From the NCBI GenBank assembly GCA_964560765.1, contig CAZLMG010000038.1, forward strand, positions 1 through 43,504: a stretch of DNA of 43,504 bases, read 5' to 3'. Shown piece by piece: positions 1 to 7,321 of the stretch (positions are counted from its first letter, which is position 1; each line of letters starts with the position of its first letter). The notes beneath the pieces were generated by a model. It did not search any database and was not told the DNA's origin. It saw nothing but the letters and a program-made list of their open reading frames with translations. The position numbers and the translations under genes are program-made. Source of the DNA: CAZLMG01 sp964560765 (lineage in GTDB: Bacteria; Bdellovibrionota_B; Oligoflexia; Oligoflexales; CAZLMG01).

Positions 1-2
1 CC

Positions 3-191
3 TGTGCCATGATTCGCGACAACCTCAAGCGTATGTCCCGACGAACCTGGTGCACTAGCAAGAAGCCAGAGCAACTACAGAATCTTTTGCACATTTACAC
101 GGTGTTTCATAATCGCTGGCTAGATGGAAGGAGATGCCTTACGGTGCTGCTGGAAGCACCTCCCCCAGCAACAATCTTGGGGGCCAGTTAA
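3..191 (+). pseudogene. Possible C-terminal remnant of an IS1-like transposase (5' end outside window)
   Basis: The frame is open from the left edge to a TAA at 189-191, so an upstream start may lie outside the window. The peptide has the pattern seen at the C-terminus of IS1-like DDE transposases: an Asn-Leu-Lys-Arg stretch, Arg-Arg-Thr-Trp, Thr-Ser-Lys, a helix ending in His-Asn, then a Pro-Pro-Ala-Thr-xx-Leu-Gly tail like the usual TPAxxxG. No DDE catalytic residue is inside the window, so neither intactness nor exact family can be judged. The reading comes from remembered family patterns and could be a chance open frame. No matching terminal inverted repeat pair is visible. Confidence 0.4.
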
Positions 192-193
192 TG

Positions 194-239
194 CAGATTT
201 CCCGGCCGCCGACGCCTAGGGTCCGGGACCGGAAATCTG
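194..239. terminator. Inverted repeat downstream of parB, possible terminator or element end
   Basis: CAGATTTCC (194-202) pairs with GGAAATCTG (231-239), and two further G-C pairs form after a one-base bulge. The repeat lies 28 bp beyond the parB stop codon in its direction of transcription. There is no clean U-run on either strand after the stem, so intrinsic termination is uncertain. It also directly follows the possible transposase remnant, so it could be part of a mobile element end. Confidence 0.35.
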
Positions 240-266
240 GCCATCTTAATATTTTTAACTTTTAAA

Positions 267-1205
267 TCAGAACCTTACACCGATCGCCTCAATGATTCGC
301 TCCAGCTCTGCAGCGGAGAAATAGGAGATCTCAATTTTTCCCCGGCTTGGATTACCCGATAGCTTCACCTTGGTTCGAAGATGTGAGCGTAGAGACTCTG
401 CCATGTACTCCATATCAGGATCCGCGCGTTCCGTGGCTGCTTGCTCATCAGCAGCGGCGGTTCCCTTCTTCTGAAACGCTTTGCATAGCTGCTCGGTTTG
501 CCGAACGTTCATGGCCTTTTTAACGACCATATCGCGAGCGCGCAAAATCATTTTTTTGTCATCGAGAGACAACAAAGTGCGCCCGTGACCCATGGAAAGT
601 CGGCCCTCGACCAGGTCGTCTTGCACTTCCCGCGGTAATGCAAGTAGACGCAGCGCGTTGGTGACCGTTGTTCGATCTTTTCCCACTTTCTTAGCGCAAG
701 CATCCTGCGTTAGGCCGAAGTCTCGGATTAAAGATGAATACGCTTCCGCTTCTTCGATAATATTCAGATCAGATCGCTGAATATTTTCAATGAGCGCAAT
801 CCGCAACATATCTTCGGGCGCCTTTTCTTTGATGAGTACTGGCACCTTCTCCAAGCCTGCAAGTCTTGCCGCCCGCCATCTGCGTTCGCCCGCGATGAGA
901 ACGTACTTTGACGGCTTCTCTCCCCGAGAAACTAAGAGTGGCTGTAGGATTCCGTCTTCTTTGATGGACTGGGTTAGCGTCTTGAGGGCTTCGTCATCAA
1001 AAAGCTTTCGCGGTTGGTGAGGGTTCGGCTCAATATCATCGATTGGTAGTTCGACAACCGCCTGCGAAGACGCCCTGCCAACCGTTCCTTCGGCGTCTTC
1101 CATTTCCTCAGCGCTGAGTCCTAAAAGAGAATTGAATCCCTTGCCAAGTGCTCCTTTGCGCAATTTTTGGTCTCGCTCATTGCGGCCAGTGCGGATGTCA
1201 GACAC
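267..1205 (-). CDS. parB: Chromosome partitioning protein ParB
   Basis: ParB is the CTP-dependent clamp that loads at parS and spreads, working with ParA to segregate origins. The 312-residue protein starts with the typical KGALGKGFNSLLG-type N-terminus that contacts ParA. A ParB/Srx domain follows, with NPHQPRK and the nucleotide-binding GERRWRAA motif. Next come the ENIQRSDLN stretch, a helix-turn-helix region (TQDACAKKVGKDRTTV), and a C-terminal dimerization segment. The start codon is GTG at 1203-1205, and it overlaps the parA stop by 8 bases (GTGTCTGA), indicating translational coupling. Three parS sites upstream of parA are its expected targets. Length is normal for chromosomal ParB. 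Confidence 0.97.
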   Translation of the reverse strand: MSDIRTGRNERDQKLRKGALGKGFNSLLGLSAEEMEDAEGTVGRASSQAVVELPIDDIEPNPHQPRKLFDDEALKTLTQSIKEDGILQPLLVSRGEKPSKYVLIAGERRWRAARLAGLEKVPVLIKEKAPEDMLRIALIENIQRSDLNIIEEAEAYSSLIRDFGLTQDACAKKVGKDRTTVTNALRLLALPREVQDDLVEGRLSMGHGRTLLSLDDKKMILRARDMVVKKAMNVRQTEQLCKAFQKKGTAAADEQAATERADPDMEYMAESLRSHLRTKVKLSGNPSRGKIEISYFSAAELERIIEAIGVRF

Positions 1206-2052
1206 TTTCTACTCCTTGCTCTGCTGTTTTTCTTGTAGCATTTGTTACCTGCTGCTTAGTCAGGGCGCGCATAGTCCCTTTTTGACTACTCACATGCCGC
1301 CTAATCAGCTCTCTAGCCACCTCCATATACGCTGCGGCTCCGGCGCTATTGATGTCATATAGAATGACCGGCTTCCCGTGCGATGGTGCTTCTGAGAGTT
1401 TTACATTGCGGGGGATCACGGCTCGGAAAACTTCTTCGCCGAAGTGTCCACGTATTTCATTCTCGACCTGCGCACTAAGATTGTTCCGTCTATCATACAT
1501 CGTAAGCAGAATGCCTTCTCTCTCCAAGTTTGGATTCAGCCTCTTCTTGATTAGTTTTGTCGTCTTGAGGAGCTGTGACAGCCCTTCCATAGCGTAGTAT
1601 TCGCACTGAAGAGGGATCAAAACCGCGTCCGCCGCAGTCAGGGCGTTGACGGTCAGAATGCCTAGGGTTGGTGGGCAATCCAGAATGATGAAGTCATAGT
1701 GATCGCGCACCTGATCCAGTGCGTCTTTCAACCTAGCCTCCCGCCCGAGAGCTGTTACCAGTTCAATCTCAGCTCCAATGAGCTCTTGGTTCGCGGGAGC
1801 CATATCCAGATACTTGAGCTCTGTCTGGACGATGATTCGCTTAAGAGGGACCTCTTCAACGATAACGTGGTACATATTCATTTCTAGCGACTGGGGGTCA
1901 ACTCCCAGCCCGCTTCCGGCATTCCCCTGGGGGTCCATATCAACCAAGAGAACCCGCTTCTCAGCCGCCGCAATGCAGGCAGCTATATTGACAGCTGTGG
2001 TTGTTTTTCCTACTCCGCCTTTTTGATTCGAAACCGCGATAACCCTTGCCAC
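1198..2052 (-). CDS. parA: Chromosome partitioning ATPase ParA (Soj family)
   Basis: ParA is a deviant Walker-A ATPase that binds nucleoid DNA when ATP-bound and moves ParB-parS complexes. The KGGVGKTT motif is at residues 11-18, with the signature Lys11 and Lys16, followed by DMDPQGNAGSGLG and the Walker B region FIILDCPP. At 284 residues it lacks the N-terminal helix-turn-helix of plasmid P1-type ParA, so it is the small chromosomal type. The GTG start at 2050-2052 has a GAGGA ribosome binding site 7 bases upstream. It is the first gene of the parA-parB operon. The last roughly 15 residues form a variable tail beyond the conserved core. Confidence 0.97.
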   Translation of the reverse strand: MARVIAVSNQKGGVGKTTTAVNIAACIAAAEKRVLLVDMDPQGNAGSGLGVDPQSLEMNMYHVIVEEVPLKRIIVQTELKYLDMAPANQELIGAEIELVTALGREARLKDALDQVRDHYDFIILDCPPTLGILTVNALTAADAVLIPLQCEYYAMEGLSQLLKTTKLIKKRLNPNLEREGILLTMYDRRNNLSAQVENEIRGHFGEEVFRAVIPRNVKLSEAPSHGKPVILYDINSAGAAAYMEVARELIRRHVSSQKGTMRALTKQQVTNATRKTAEQGVESV

Positions 2053-2089
2053 TCGTGTTCCTCGCTGACTTTGAAGAATTCGTCGCGTG

Positions 2090-2117
2090 AGTATAGCAGC
2101 AGAAATCGATCTAGCAA
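2090..2117 (-). promoter_or_regulatory. Probable sigma-70 promoter of parAB
   Basis: Reading on the minus strand, -35 TTGCTA (2112-2117) and -10 TATACT (2090-2095) are 16 bases apart. The predicted start site would leave a leader of about 30 bases before the parA GTG. The -35 lies only 3 bp from the first parS site, so ParB bound there could repress or modulate its own operon. That regulatory role is an inference. Confidence 0.65.
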
Positions 2118-2120
2118 TGA

Positions 2121-2136
2121 TGTTTCACGTGAAACA
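2121..2136. promoter_or_regulatory. parS site 1
   Basis: TGTTTCACGTGAAACA is a perfect match to the bacterial parS consensus. Flanking bases extend it to a 20-bp palindrome (2119-2138). It is the site nearest parA and sits next to the -35 element of the probable parAB promoter. Confidence 0.97.
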
Positions 2137-2157
2137 TCCAAGGTGGAATCGCCATAT

Positions 2158-2171
2158 CGGCCGAAAGGCCG
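2158..2171. repeat. Small GNRA-loop hairpin between parS sites
   Basis: CGGCC-GAAA-GGCCG forms a 5-bp GC stem with a GAAA tetraloop; a T-G pair can extend it by one. It lies in the spacer between parS1 and parS2. No T-run follows, so it is not a clear terminator, and its role is unknown. Confidence 0.4.
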
Positions 2172-2227
2172 GCAGATCAGGCGTATGCGACCTTCACTTC
2201 ACAGGGTACACACAAGTATTTCACAGC

Positions 2228-2236
2228 TTATCCATA
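2228..2236 (+). promoter_or_regulatory. Possible DnaA box inside the parS cluster
   Basis: TTATCCATA differs from the consensus TTATCCACA at one position. It lies 14 bp before parS2. As a single isolated site it could be chance, but DnaA boxes near parAB and oriC are common. Confidence 0.35.
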
Positions 2237-2250
2237 GGATGCGTTCTAAA

Positions 2251-2266
2251 TGTTTCACGTGAAACA
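2251..2266. promoter_or_regulatory. parS site 2
   Basis: A second perfect TGTTTCACGTGAAACA palindrome, 114 bp beyond the end of parS1. It lies between the parA promoter and the end of the atp operon. Confidence 0.97.
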
Positions 2267-2292
2267 TCCAAAAGCTCGACATCAGCCTGGAA

Positions 2293-2308
2293 TGTTTCAC
2301 GTGAAACA
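2293..2308. promoter_or_regulatory. parS site 3
   Basis: A third perfect TGTTTCACGTGAAACA palindrome, 26 bp after parS2 and only a few bases before the atpE terminator. Three full-consensus sites within 190 bp make this a strong ParB loading centre. Confidence 0.97.
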
Positions 2309-2309
2309 T

Positions 2310-2341
2310 AAATAAAAAAAGCCCTGACGCTGGTCAGGGCT
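2310..2341 (-). terminator. Rho-independent terminator of the atp operon
   Basis: On the minus strand a perfect 9-bp stem (AGCCCTGAC/GTCAGGGCT, 2320-2328 with 2333-2341) with a 4-base loop is followed by a U-rich run read from the A-rich stretch 2310-2320. It lies 30 bases after the atpE stop and separates the atp operon from the parS region. Confidence 0.92.
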
Positions 2342-2370
2342 CATCCACCACACAGACCCGAGATTCTCGC

Positions 2371-2682
2371 CTACAGTTTTCCCTGGAGCAAGAAAGCGAT
2401 AATGAAACCCAAAATAGCTTGGAACTCGATCAGCGCCAGAGCTAGAACGAAAGGGGTGAATACTTCACCTTTTGCATTCGGGTTACGGGCGATGCCTTCG
2501 ACAGCCGCACTACCTACTTTACCCTGAGCAAAGGCTGCGCCCATAGCTGCAAGTCCAATCGCCAAGGCTGGGCCAAGTGCCGCAAACCCAGACATTGTCG
2601 AGCCGCCATCCTGACCAAAAGCGACAGAACTCATGCCCGCGCCAACTAGAACCGTCATCAACCAGCTAAAACTACCCTTCAT
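2371..2682 (-). CDS. atpE: ATP synthase F0 subunit c
   Basis: Forms the rotating c-ring of the F0 motor in the inner membrane. Two hydrophobic helices flank the polar loop ARNPNAKG (residues 65-72), and the ion-carrying carboxylate is Glu86 in helix 2. Gln53 in helix 1 aligns with the Gln found in Na+-type and cyanobacterial c subunits. However, Glu86 is followed by Phe-Gln rather than Ser/Thr, which suggests proton coupling (inference). The protein is 103 residues against about 80 in E. coli, because of a signal-like N-terminal extension of about 24 residues, as in several deltaproteobacterial lineages. It is the last gene of a minus-strand F0 operon. Confidence 0.96.
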   Translation of the reverse strand: MKGSFSWLMTVLVGAGMSSVAFGQDGGSTMSGFAALGPALAIGLAAMGAAFAQGKVGSAAVEGIARNPNAKGEVFTPFVLALALIEFQAILGFIIAFLLQGKL

Positions 2683-2724
2683 AATACCGACCTCTCCACA
2701 TCGTTAAACTGACACTCTTGAGAA

Positions 2725-3513
2725 TTAATGATCGTGAGAAACACTGAGCGAAATGTAAATGCTAGACAACAACGTAAACACAAAACTCTGCAGACAAGCC
2801 ACCAAGAGCCCAAAGAATAAGAAAGCTGATGGTATGACTACCTTAGCGAGACCCGTAAATACAGATAGCACCAAGTGGTCCCCAAATAGGTTGCCGTAAA
2901 GACGCAAACTCAAAGAAATAGGACGCGCGAAATGGGAGATCAATTCGATTGGCAACAACAACCAAGACATCCACCAAATTGGACCGAGAAAGTGCTTGAA
3001 GTACGACCCCCCGTGCTCCTTGACGCCGGCAAAATTGTAAACCAGGAATACTGTAATCCCCATGGCTAGGTTTGTGTTCAAGCTTTCGGTAGCGGGCGGA
3101 AACCCAGGAACTAACCCACTGAGATTATTAACCAGAATAAACAAAAATAGCGCGAAAAGTAGCGGCAAAAATGTCCTAAACTGGTGATCTCCAATCACAT
3201 CCCGAGCAAGCCCGTAAACGATATCGCAAGCCGACTCCACCATACCACCGAGACTCAGCCGACCCGAAGGCACAGGATCGGAAATGCAGCTCGCCACATG
3301 CGCCCTAAAAGCAACACCAAGCAACGCCAGTAGACACAGCCCTAGAATAGCTCCCGGCACAGGTACCCACTCCGATACTGCGTGAGCGTCGGCTCCAAGC
3401 GCATTCAAAATGATTGCATAATAATTTACGAACTCAGCGCCACCGGCTGCAGCGAATGCGCTACCAGAGAAACCCAGCGCGCAGCATGACAGAAATCCCA
3501 TAACCAAGTTCAT
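2725..3513 (-). CDS. atpB: ATP synthase F0 subunit a
   Basis: Stator subunit that provides the two ion half-channels next to the c-ring. A multi-spanning membrane protein with the SLSLRLYGN motif whose Arg is essential for rotation, preceded by LPIELISHFARPISL. A further in-frame ATG at 3541-3543 would add 10 residues but has no ribosome binding site. The chosen ATG (3511-3513) is preceded by GGAGGGG about 10 bases upstream and gives a signal-like N-terminus ending near AFAA. It is followed by atpE after a 42-bp gap. No b, delta, alpha, gamma, beta or epsilon subunit gene is in this window, so the enzyme is encoded in at least two loci. Confidence 0.95.
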   Translation of the reverse strand: MNLVMGFLSCCALGFSGSAFAAAGGAEFVNYYAIILNALGADAHAVSEWVPVPGAILGLCLLALLGVAFRAHVASCISDPVPSGRLSLGGMVESACDIVYGLARDVIGDHQFRTFLPLLFALFLFILVNNLSGLVPGFPPATESLNTNLAMGITVFLVYNFAGVKEHGGSYFKHFLGPIWWMSWLLLPIELISHFARPISLSLRLYGNLFGDHLVLSVFTGLAKVVIPSAFLFFGLLVACLQSFVFTLLSSIYISLSVSHDH

Positions 3514-3607
3514 TGGATTCCATCCCCTCCACTTTAAGAGCATAAGTTAGTAGCGCAACTCGACGACAATGCCCAGCGAAATCTTATGGATGCTAGGCGC
3601 GCATTTT

Positions 3608-3895
3608 TCAATGACTCGGCGTCAACCGCCTAGCGCGGACTTCCCCCAAAACCAACCACACTGTGTAAACGACCAGAGCAGACCCACTACCAAGAAAAAG
3701 ACCCATTCCATCCAACGAAAACTCCGTGATCGCTACATAGTAGGCCAAGCCGACGCCCACAAATTTCGAAATTGCAGCAAAGCCAATCCATAAACCACCA
3801 ACACCAGCCGCGCCACCCCTGATCATGACCGAGGCCAGGATATGCAACAGCAGCAAGTCAGTTGAGAAAATGGTAAATCCAGTCAAATAATCCAT
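3608..3895 (-). CDS. AtpI-like small membrane protein of the F0 operon
   Basis: A 95-residue protein with about three hydrophobic segments, immediately upstream of atpB in the same direction. AtpI proteins sit at this position and assist c-ring assembly or Mg2+ handling. The central segment (ISKFVGVGLAYYVAI, then a polar break and another helix) resembles the latter part of AtpI, but the protein is shorter than the usual roughly 125 residues. AGGA lies 5 bases before the ATG. The assignment rests on operon position and membrane topology more than clear sequence identity. Confidence 0.7.
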   Translation of the reverse strand: MDYLTGFTIFSTDLLLLHILASVMIRGGAAGVGGLWIGFAAISKFVGVGLAYYVAITEFSLDGMGLFLGSGSALVVYTVWLVLGEVRARRLTPSH

Positions 3896-4026
3896 ACTAT
3901 CCTGCTACTTGATTCAAATCATTTCTGCCGTGACACGAACAACATCACCAAATGCGGGGGACAAACTATCGACGCCCATCACCGACCAGCTCTCTACGCT
4001 TTTTTGTTCACATTTTACACAAAGGA

Positions 4027-4266
4027 TTATGGCTTTCGCTTTGTTCCCGTTTCTTGCTTATGAATCACGCGAAGCACCCGATACCAAGAATGCACAATCC
4101 CCACCACCGCAAAGCCAATCGTTACCGGCAACCAATCGAAACCCTGCGGGTAATGACTCTCCAACCAGTCCGCGACATAACTCGCCGCGAACAACAACAC
4201 AACAGCCTCCACATTTGCTGCTAACAAGTACGCCAAAGCGCGATAAGGACCCTTTGTTGATGACAT
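4027..4266 (-). CDS. AtpZ-like F0F1 ATPase accessory protein
   Basis: A 79-residue protein with two hydrophobic helices separated by a short loop (YVADWLESHYPQGFDW) and a positively charged C-terminus. This is the shape of AtpZ/AtpI 'F0F1-ATPase subunit' proteins, which are often first in F0 operons; the typical pattern is a G-x-x-L-D segment, then a helix ending in a Tyr-Arg tail, here SWYRVLRVIHK. It starts the four-gene minus-strand operon, divergent from dnaA. The 130-bp gap to the next gene (3896-4026) shows no convincing gene. Confidence 0.7.
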   Translation of the reverse strand: MSSTKGPYRALAYLLAANVEAVVLLFAASYVADWLESHYPQGFDWLPVTIGFAVVGIVHSWYRVLRVIHKQETGTKRKP

Positions 4267-4414
4267 ATTGCAACCTACTGTTTTTACAATATAAAATTGA
4301 CATTTTTTAGTATTGCGCTGCGCTCCGGCGCCATGCTAATTTCCCCAATCGACTTTTCACCACAAGTCATCATTCGCAACCAGGAATGAAACCACAACGT
4401 ACGGAATCAAACCG
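4267..4414. other. Divergent intergenic region between the atp operon and dnaA
   Basis: This 148-bp region must hold the promoters of both the atp operon (minus) and dnaA (plus). It is AT-rich near the atp side, with a TTGACA hexamer on the plus strand at 4297-4302 but no good -10 at the right distance. No DnaA box close to consensus was seen here, so dnaA autoregulation through this region is not evident. Confidence 0.4.
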
Positions 4415-5845
4415 ATGCAGCCCTTATTTCCTTACGATGCCCCTGCCAGCAAAGCCGCGCCAACATTATCGCACCCAGGCAGCAACTGGGAGCGATTGAA
4501 AAGTAAACTGGCGACGTACTTACCGGCCCAAATATTCGAACAATGGGTCGCTCCCATCCACCCGCTCACTGAGACAACGACCGAACTCGTTCTCCTTATG
4601 CCTAATATGGTCTTCTACCACAGCTTTGTAGATGAATATTTGGACATCCTGGCACAGGCAAAAACAAACCTTGGTATCGATGACCTACTAATCCGCTTCG
4701 AAGTCGCAGAAGCTACGCCGGTTACAATCCGAAATGAGGAAGCCGGCACCAGCACCACATCAGCCGAAGTAGAAATTATCGATTCAAATGCAGGACAGGG
4801 ATTCTCACGAGCGCTCTCTTCCAGAAGTCAGCTGAACAGAGAATACACCTTCGACGCTTTTGTTCGGGGCACAAGCAACCAATTTGCACACGCAACTTGT
4901 ATGGCGGTTGCTGACGCGCCCGGACAAACGTACAACCCACTATTCATCTACGGAAGCACCGGCCTTGGAAAGACCCACTTACTACATGCCGTGGGTAACC
5001 GAGTACTCGAACGAAATCCTAATGCTAATATCTGTTATATCTCCAGCGAACGCTTCATGAATGAAATGGTCTATTGTCTACGCTTTAACAAGATGCTCGA
5101 TTTCAGGCGTAAATATCGAAGCTGCGACGTCTTCCTGGTCGACGACATCCAATTCATCAGCGGTAAAGATCGCACACAGGAAGAGTTTTTCCATACCTTC
5201 AACACACTTTATGAAGCTAAAAAACAAATCGTCATTACGTCAGACAAATTCCCTCAAGACATATCTGATATTGAAGACCGGCTTCGCAATCGTTTCCAAT
5301 GGGGACTCATCGCCGACATTCAGCCACCAGATGTAGAACATCGCATGGCAATCCTTATGACCAAAGCCGACCATCTCAACGTCCGTCTCGGAGAAGATGT
5401 TGCTTTCTATATTGCCAATCATGCAAAAAAGAACGTTCGGGAACTAGAAGGCGCGCTCCATAGAATCGCTGCCTTTGCAGGCCTTAAAGGTAAGCCTATC
5501 GACTTGGAATTAGCCCAAGAGACTTTCCATAATGTCCTATCAGAAACACCAAAACGCCTAACTATCGAAACCATTCAAAAGACAGTGGCCGACCATTTCA
5601 GAGTCAAGATCTCTGATCTGAAGTCTAAAAAGCGGCAGAGGGCGGTATCCGTACCCAGGCAAATTGCTATGTACCTCTCCCGCACTAGAACAAACGCTTC
5701 TTTCCCTGAAATCGGCGACAAATTCGGAGGCAAAGACCACACCACCGTGATGCACGCAGTCCGTAAAATTGAGGGCGAGCTACCGCAAGATCTCGATCTA
5801 CGATCCCACGTCGACGCACTCGAACGTCGATTGGAGCAAATGTAA
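4415..5845 (+). CDS. dnaA: Chromosomal replication initiator DnaA
   Basis: AAA+ ATPase that binds DnaA boxes, melts oriC and loads the helicase. Residues about 24-95 form domain I (WERLKSKL, FEQWVAPI), followed by a short variable domain II. Walker A GSTGLGKT is at 180-187 and Walker B VFLVDD at 239-244. Sensor and arginine-finger regions follow (DRLRNRFQWGL). The C-terminal domain IV carries the DNA-binding signature FGGKDHTTVMHAVRKI. Its 476 residues are a normal length. It is the first gene of the plus-strand replication block and is divergent from the atp operon. Confidence 0.98.
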   Translation: MQPLFPYDAPASKAAPTLSHPGSNWERLKSKLATYLPAQIFEQWVAPIHPLTETTTELVLLMPNMVFYHSFVDEYLDILAQAKTNLGIDDLLIRFEVAEATPVTIRNEEAGTSTTSAEVEIIDSNAGQGFSRALSSRSQLNREYTFDAFVRGTSNQFAHATCMAVADAPGQTYNPLFIYGSTGLGKTHLLHAVGNRVLERNPNANICYISSERFMNEMVYCLRFNKMLDFRRKYRSCDVFLVDDIQFISGKDRTQEEFFHTFNTLYEAKKQIVITSDKFPQDISDIEDRLRNRFQWGLIADIQPPDVEHRMAILMTKADHLNVRLGEDVAFYIANHAKKNVRELEGALHRIAAFAGLKGKPIDLELAQETFHNVLSETPKRLTIETIQKTVADHFRVKISDLKSKKRQRAVSVPRQIAMYLSRTRTNASFPEIGDKFGGKDHTTVMHAVRKIEGELPQDLDLRSHVDALERRLEQM

Positions 5846-6162
5846 GATCAAGAGCGGCGCAGTTGTGGATAAACTTGTTGGAAAGGCTGTGGAAATCTTG
5901 TTTGGACACCGGGCAACAACTATGGGACAGCTTAAGAATAACTTTCTACGGTTCGGTACGGCTCTCCCCTTACCCACAAAGCTAACCACAGCTGTTCACT
6001 GTTTATCAACAGCCTATCAATACCCAAAAAACAACTATAACTCTATTAATTACAGTAACTTGAAAATGAAATCCAGAGAAATCCCCAAGCACTATTACTA
6101 ATACTAATTAAGTAAGAACAACGTTCCTTTAAATAATGAGAGCACCCGATCGGAGAAGCACG
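5846..6162. other. oriC: Putative oriC: dnaA-dnaN spacer with DnaA boxes and an AT-rich segment
   Basis: The spacer of about 317 bp contains an exact DnaA box on the minus strand (TGTGGATAA, 5864-5872). Near matches are TTACCCACA (5970-5978, one mismatch), TTATCAACA (6003-6011, one mismatch), TGTGGAAAT (5888-5896, two) and CTAACCACA (5982-5990, two). A strongly AT-rich stretch follows (about 6012-6135) and is a candidate unwinding element; its minus strand reads TAG-TAT-TAG-TAA-TAG (6092-6106), similar to DnaA-trio repeats. Position beside dnaA, gyrase genes and parABS supports an origin. No experimental or skew data are available here. Confidence 0.7.
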
Positions 6163-7284
6163 ATGCGCCTTCAAATTCCAAAGCACCATTTACAAACCGC
6201 CACCAGTCGAATCCAAGGAGCAATAGCAGATCGAAGCCTCTCGCAAGTGGGACTCAAAGCCGAGAACGGCATGCTCATCATTATGGCGGCAGATAGAGTC
6301 GTCACCATCTACAGCTACCTCGAGGCACAAGTTACAGAACCCGGATTAGTTTTTGTCCCAGGAAAGCTGTTCTCTGATTTGGTTAAGGAACTCCCCGAAG
6401 GCCCAGTCGATCTCTTTACCAGTGGGTCTTCCGTCAATGTCGCAACGAGCATGGCATCCTCGTTTGAAATGAAATTGCCGGTCTTAGAGAATTGCACTTG
6501 GAGAGACCCGCAATCACTGGAAACAACCAATGCCGCATCCATACCTACAGATCACCTTAACTACATCATCCAGCAGGTGCAGTTTTGCATCGCACAAGAA
6601 TCGCCTCGTAACTATGGTTCAGTCGGATATCTGCACCGTCCCGAACCGGGAAAAATCCGACTTGTAGGCACAGATGGATACAGACTCTCCTACGCCGACA
6701 TTAAATTCGAAGTCCCGGAGCGTTTCCTCCCCTCGGGAGTTTGTCTATCGAAACGCGCGCTAGTTGAATTGCAGCGAATGTGTTTCGAAGGATTTAAAAC
6801 GATTCAAGTCGAATTTGACGCACAATCAACAACCATGGCGGCCAAAGTGGACGGATACCAAATCTTTGTCCGGCTATCGGCAGTCAAATACCCCAACTAC
6901 CAAGGCGTGCTTCCAACCGCCAACCTCCAGTTTGTCAAGGCAAGCCGCCCGCAACTCCAATCCGTGACGCGCCGGGTATTGCTGGCGGCCGATAAGTCCC
7001 GAGCTTTACAGTTGTACTTTTCCAATGGCTCGCTTACTTTAAGCTCGAAAACAGTTGGAACTTCTGAGAGTCGGGAAAGTTTATCCCTCGGCGACTATAA
7101 AGGGGCTGAGCGGAACCTATCCGTTAACGGCAAGTTTCTAACCGATGTGTTTACAACAATTCCAAGTGAACGAGTCACCTTGCAGTTTCGCGGTGAGGAC
7201 GACCCGTTTATTGTTATTCCTGACGACGAACCTGCGGCATGCCGATCTATGCATGTTCTGGTCCCAATCAGGGAAAACACCTGA
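6163..7284 (+). CDS. dnaN: DNA polymerase III sliding clamp (beta subunit)
   Basis: Ring-shaped dimeric clamp that tethers DNA polymerase III. The protein has the three-domain clamp layout, starting MRLQIPKHHLQ and with the conserved GTDGYRLSY motif near the middle and VPIRE at the C-terminal end (family pattern LPMR). An ATG at 6136 would add nine residues, but the ATG at 6163 has GGAG 7 bases upstream and matches the family N-terminus, giving 373 residues. It follows the putative oriC and precedes gyrB by about 37 bp. A recF gene, frequent between dnaN and gyrB, is absent. Confidence 0.96.
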   Translation: MRLQIPKHHLQTATSRIQGAIADRSLSQVGLKAENGMLIIMAADRVVTIYSYLEAQVTEPGLVFVPGKLFSDLVKELPEGPVDLFTSGSSVNVATSMASSFEMKLPVLENCTWRDPQSLETTNAASIPTDHLNYIIQQVQFCIAQESPRNYGSVGYLHRPEPGKIRLVGTDGYRLSYADIKFEVPERFLPSGVCLSKRALVELQRMCFEGFKTIQVEFDAQSTTMAAKVDGYQIFVRLSAVKYPNYQGVLPTANLQFVKASRPQLQSVTRRVLLAADKSRALQLYFSNGSLTLSSKTVGTSESRESLSLGDYKGAERNLSVNGKFLTDVFTTIPSERVTLQFRGEDDPFIVIPDDEPAACRSMHVLVPIRENT

Positions 7285-7321
7285 TCAATGGTTTTGTTAA
7301 CTGCCCGGAGATCGTGGCTCG

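Noticed and set aside
3896..4026. Short minus-strand open frame (21-31 codons) between the atpZ-like and atpI-like genes
   Set aside because: No ribosome binding site, no recognisable peptide; considered spacer.
3909..4310. Plus-strand open frame opposite the atpZ-like gene
   Set aside because: Pro/Thr-rich composition typical of an antisense shadow; the minus-strand membrane protein in operon context is the better reading.
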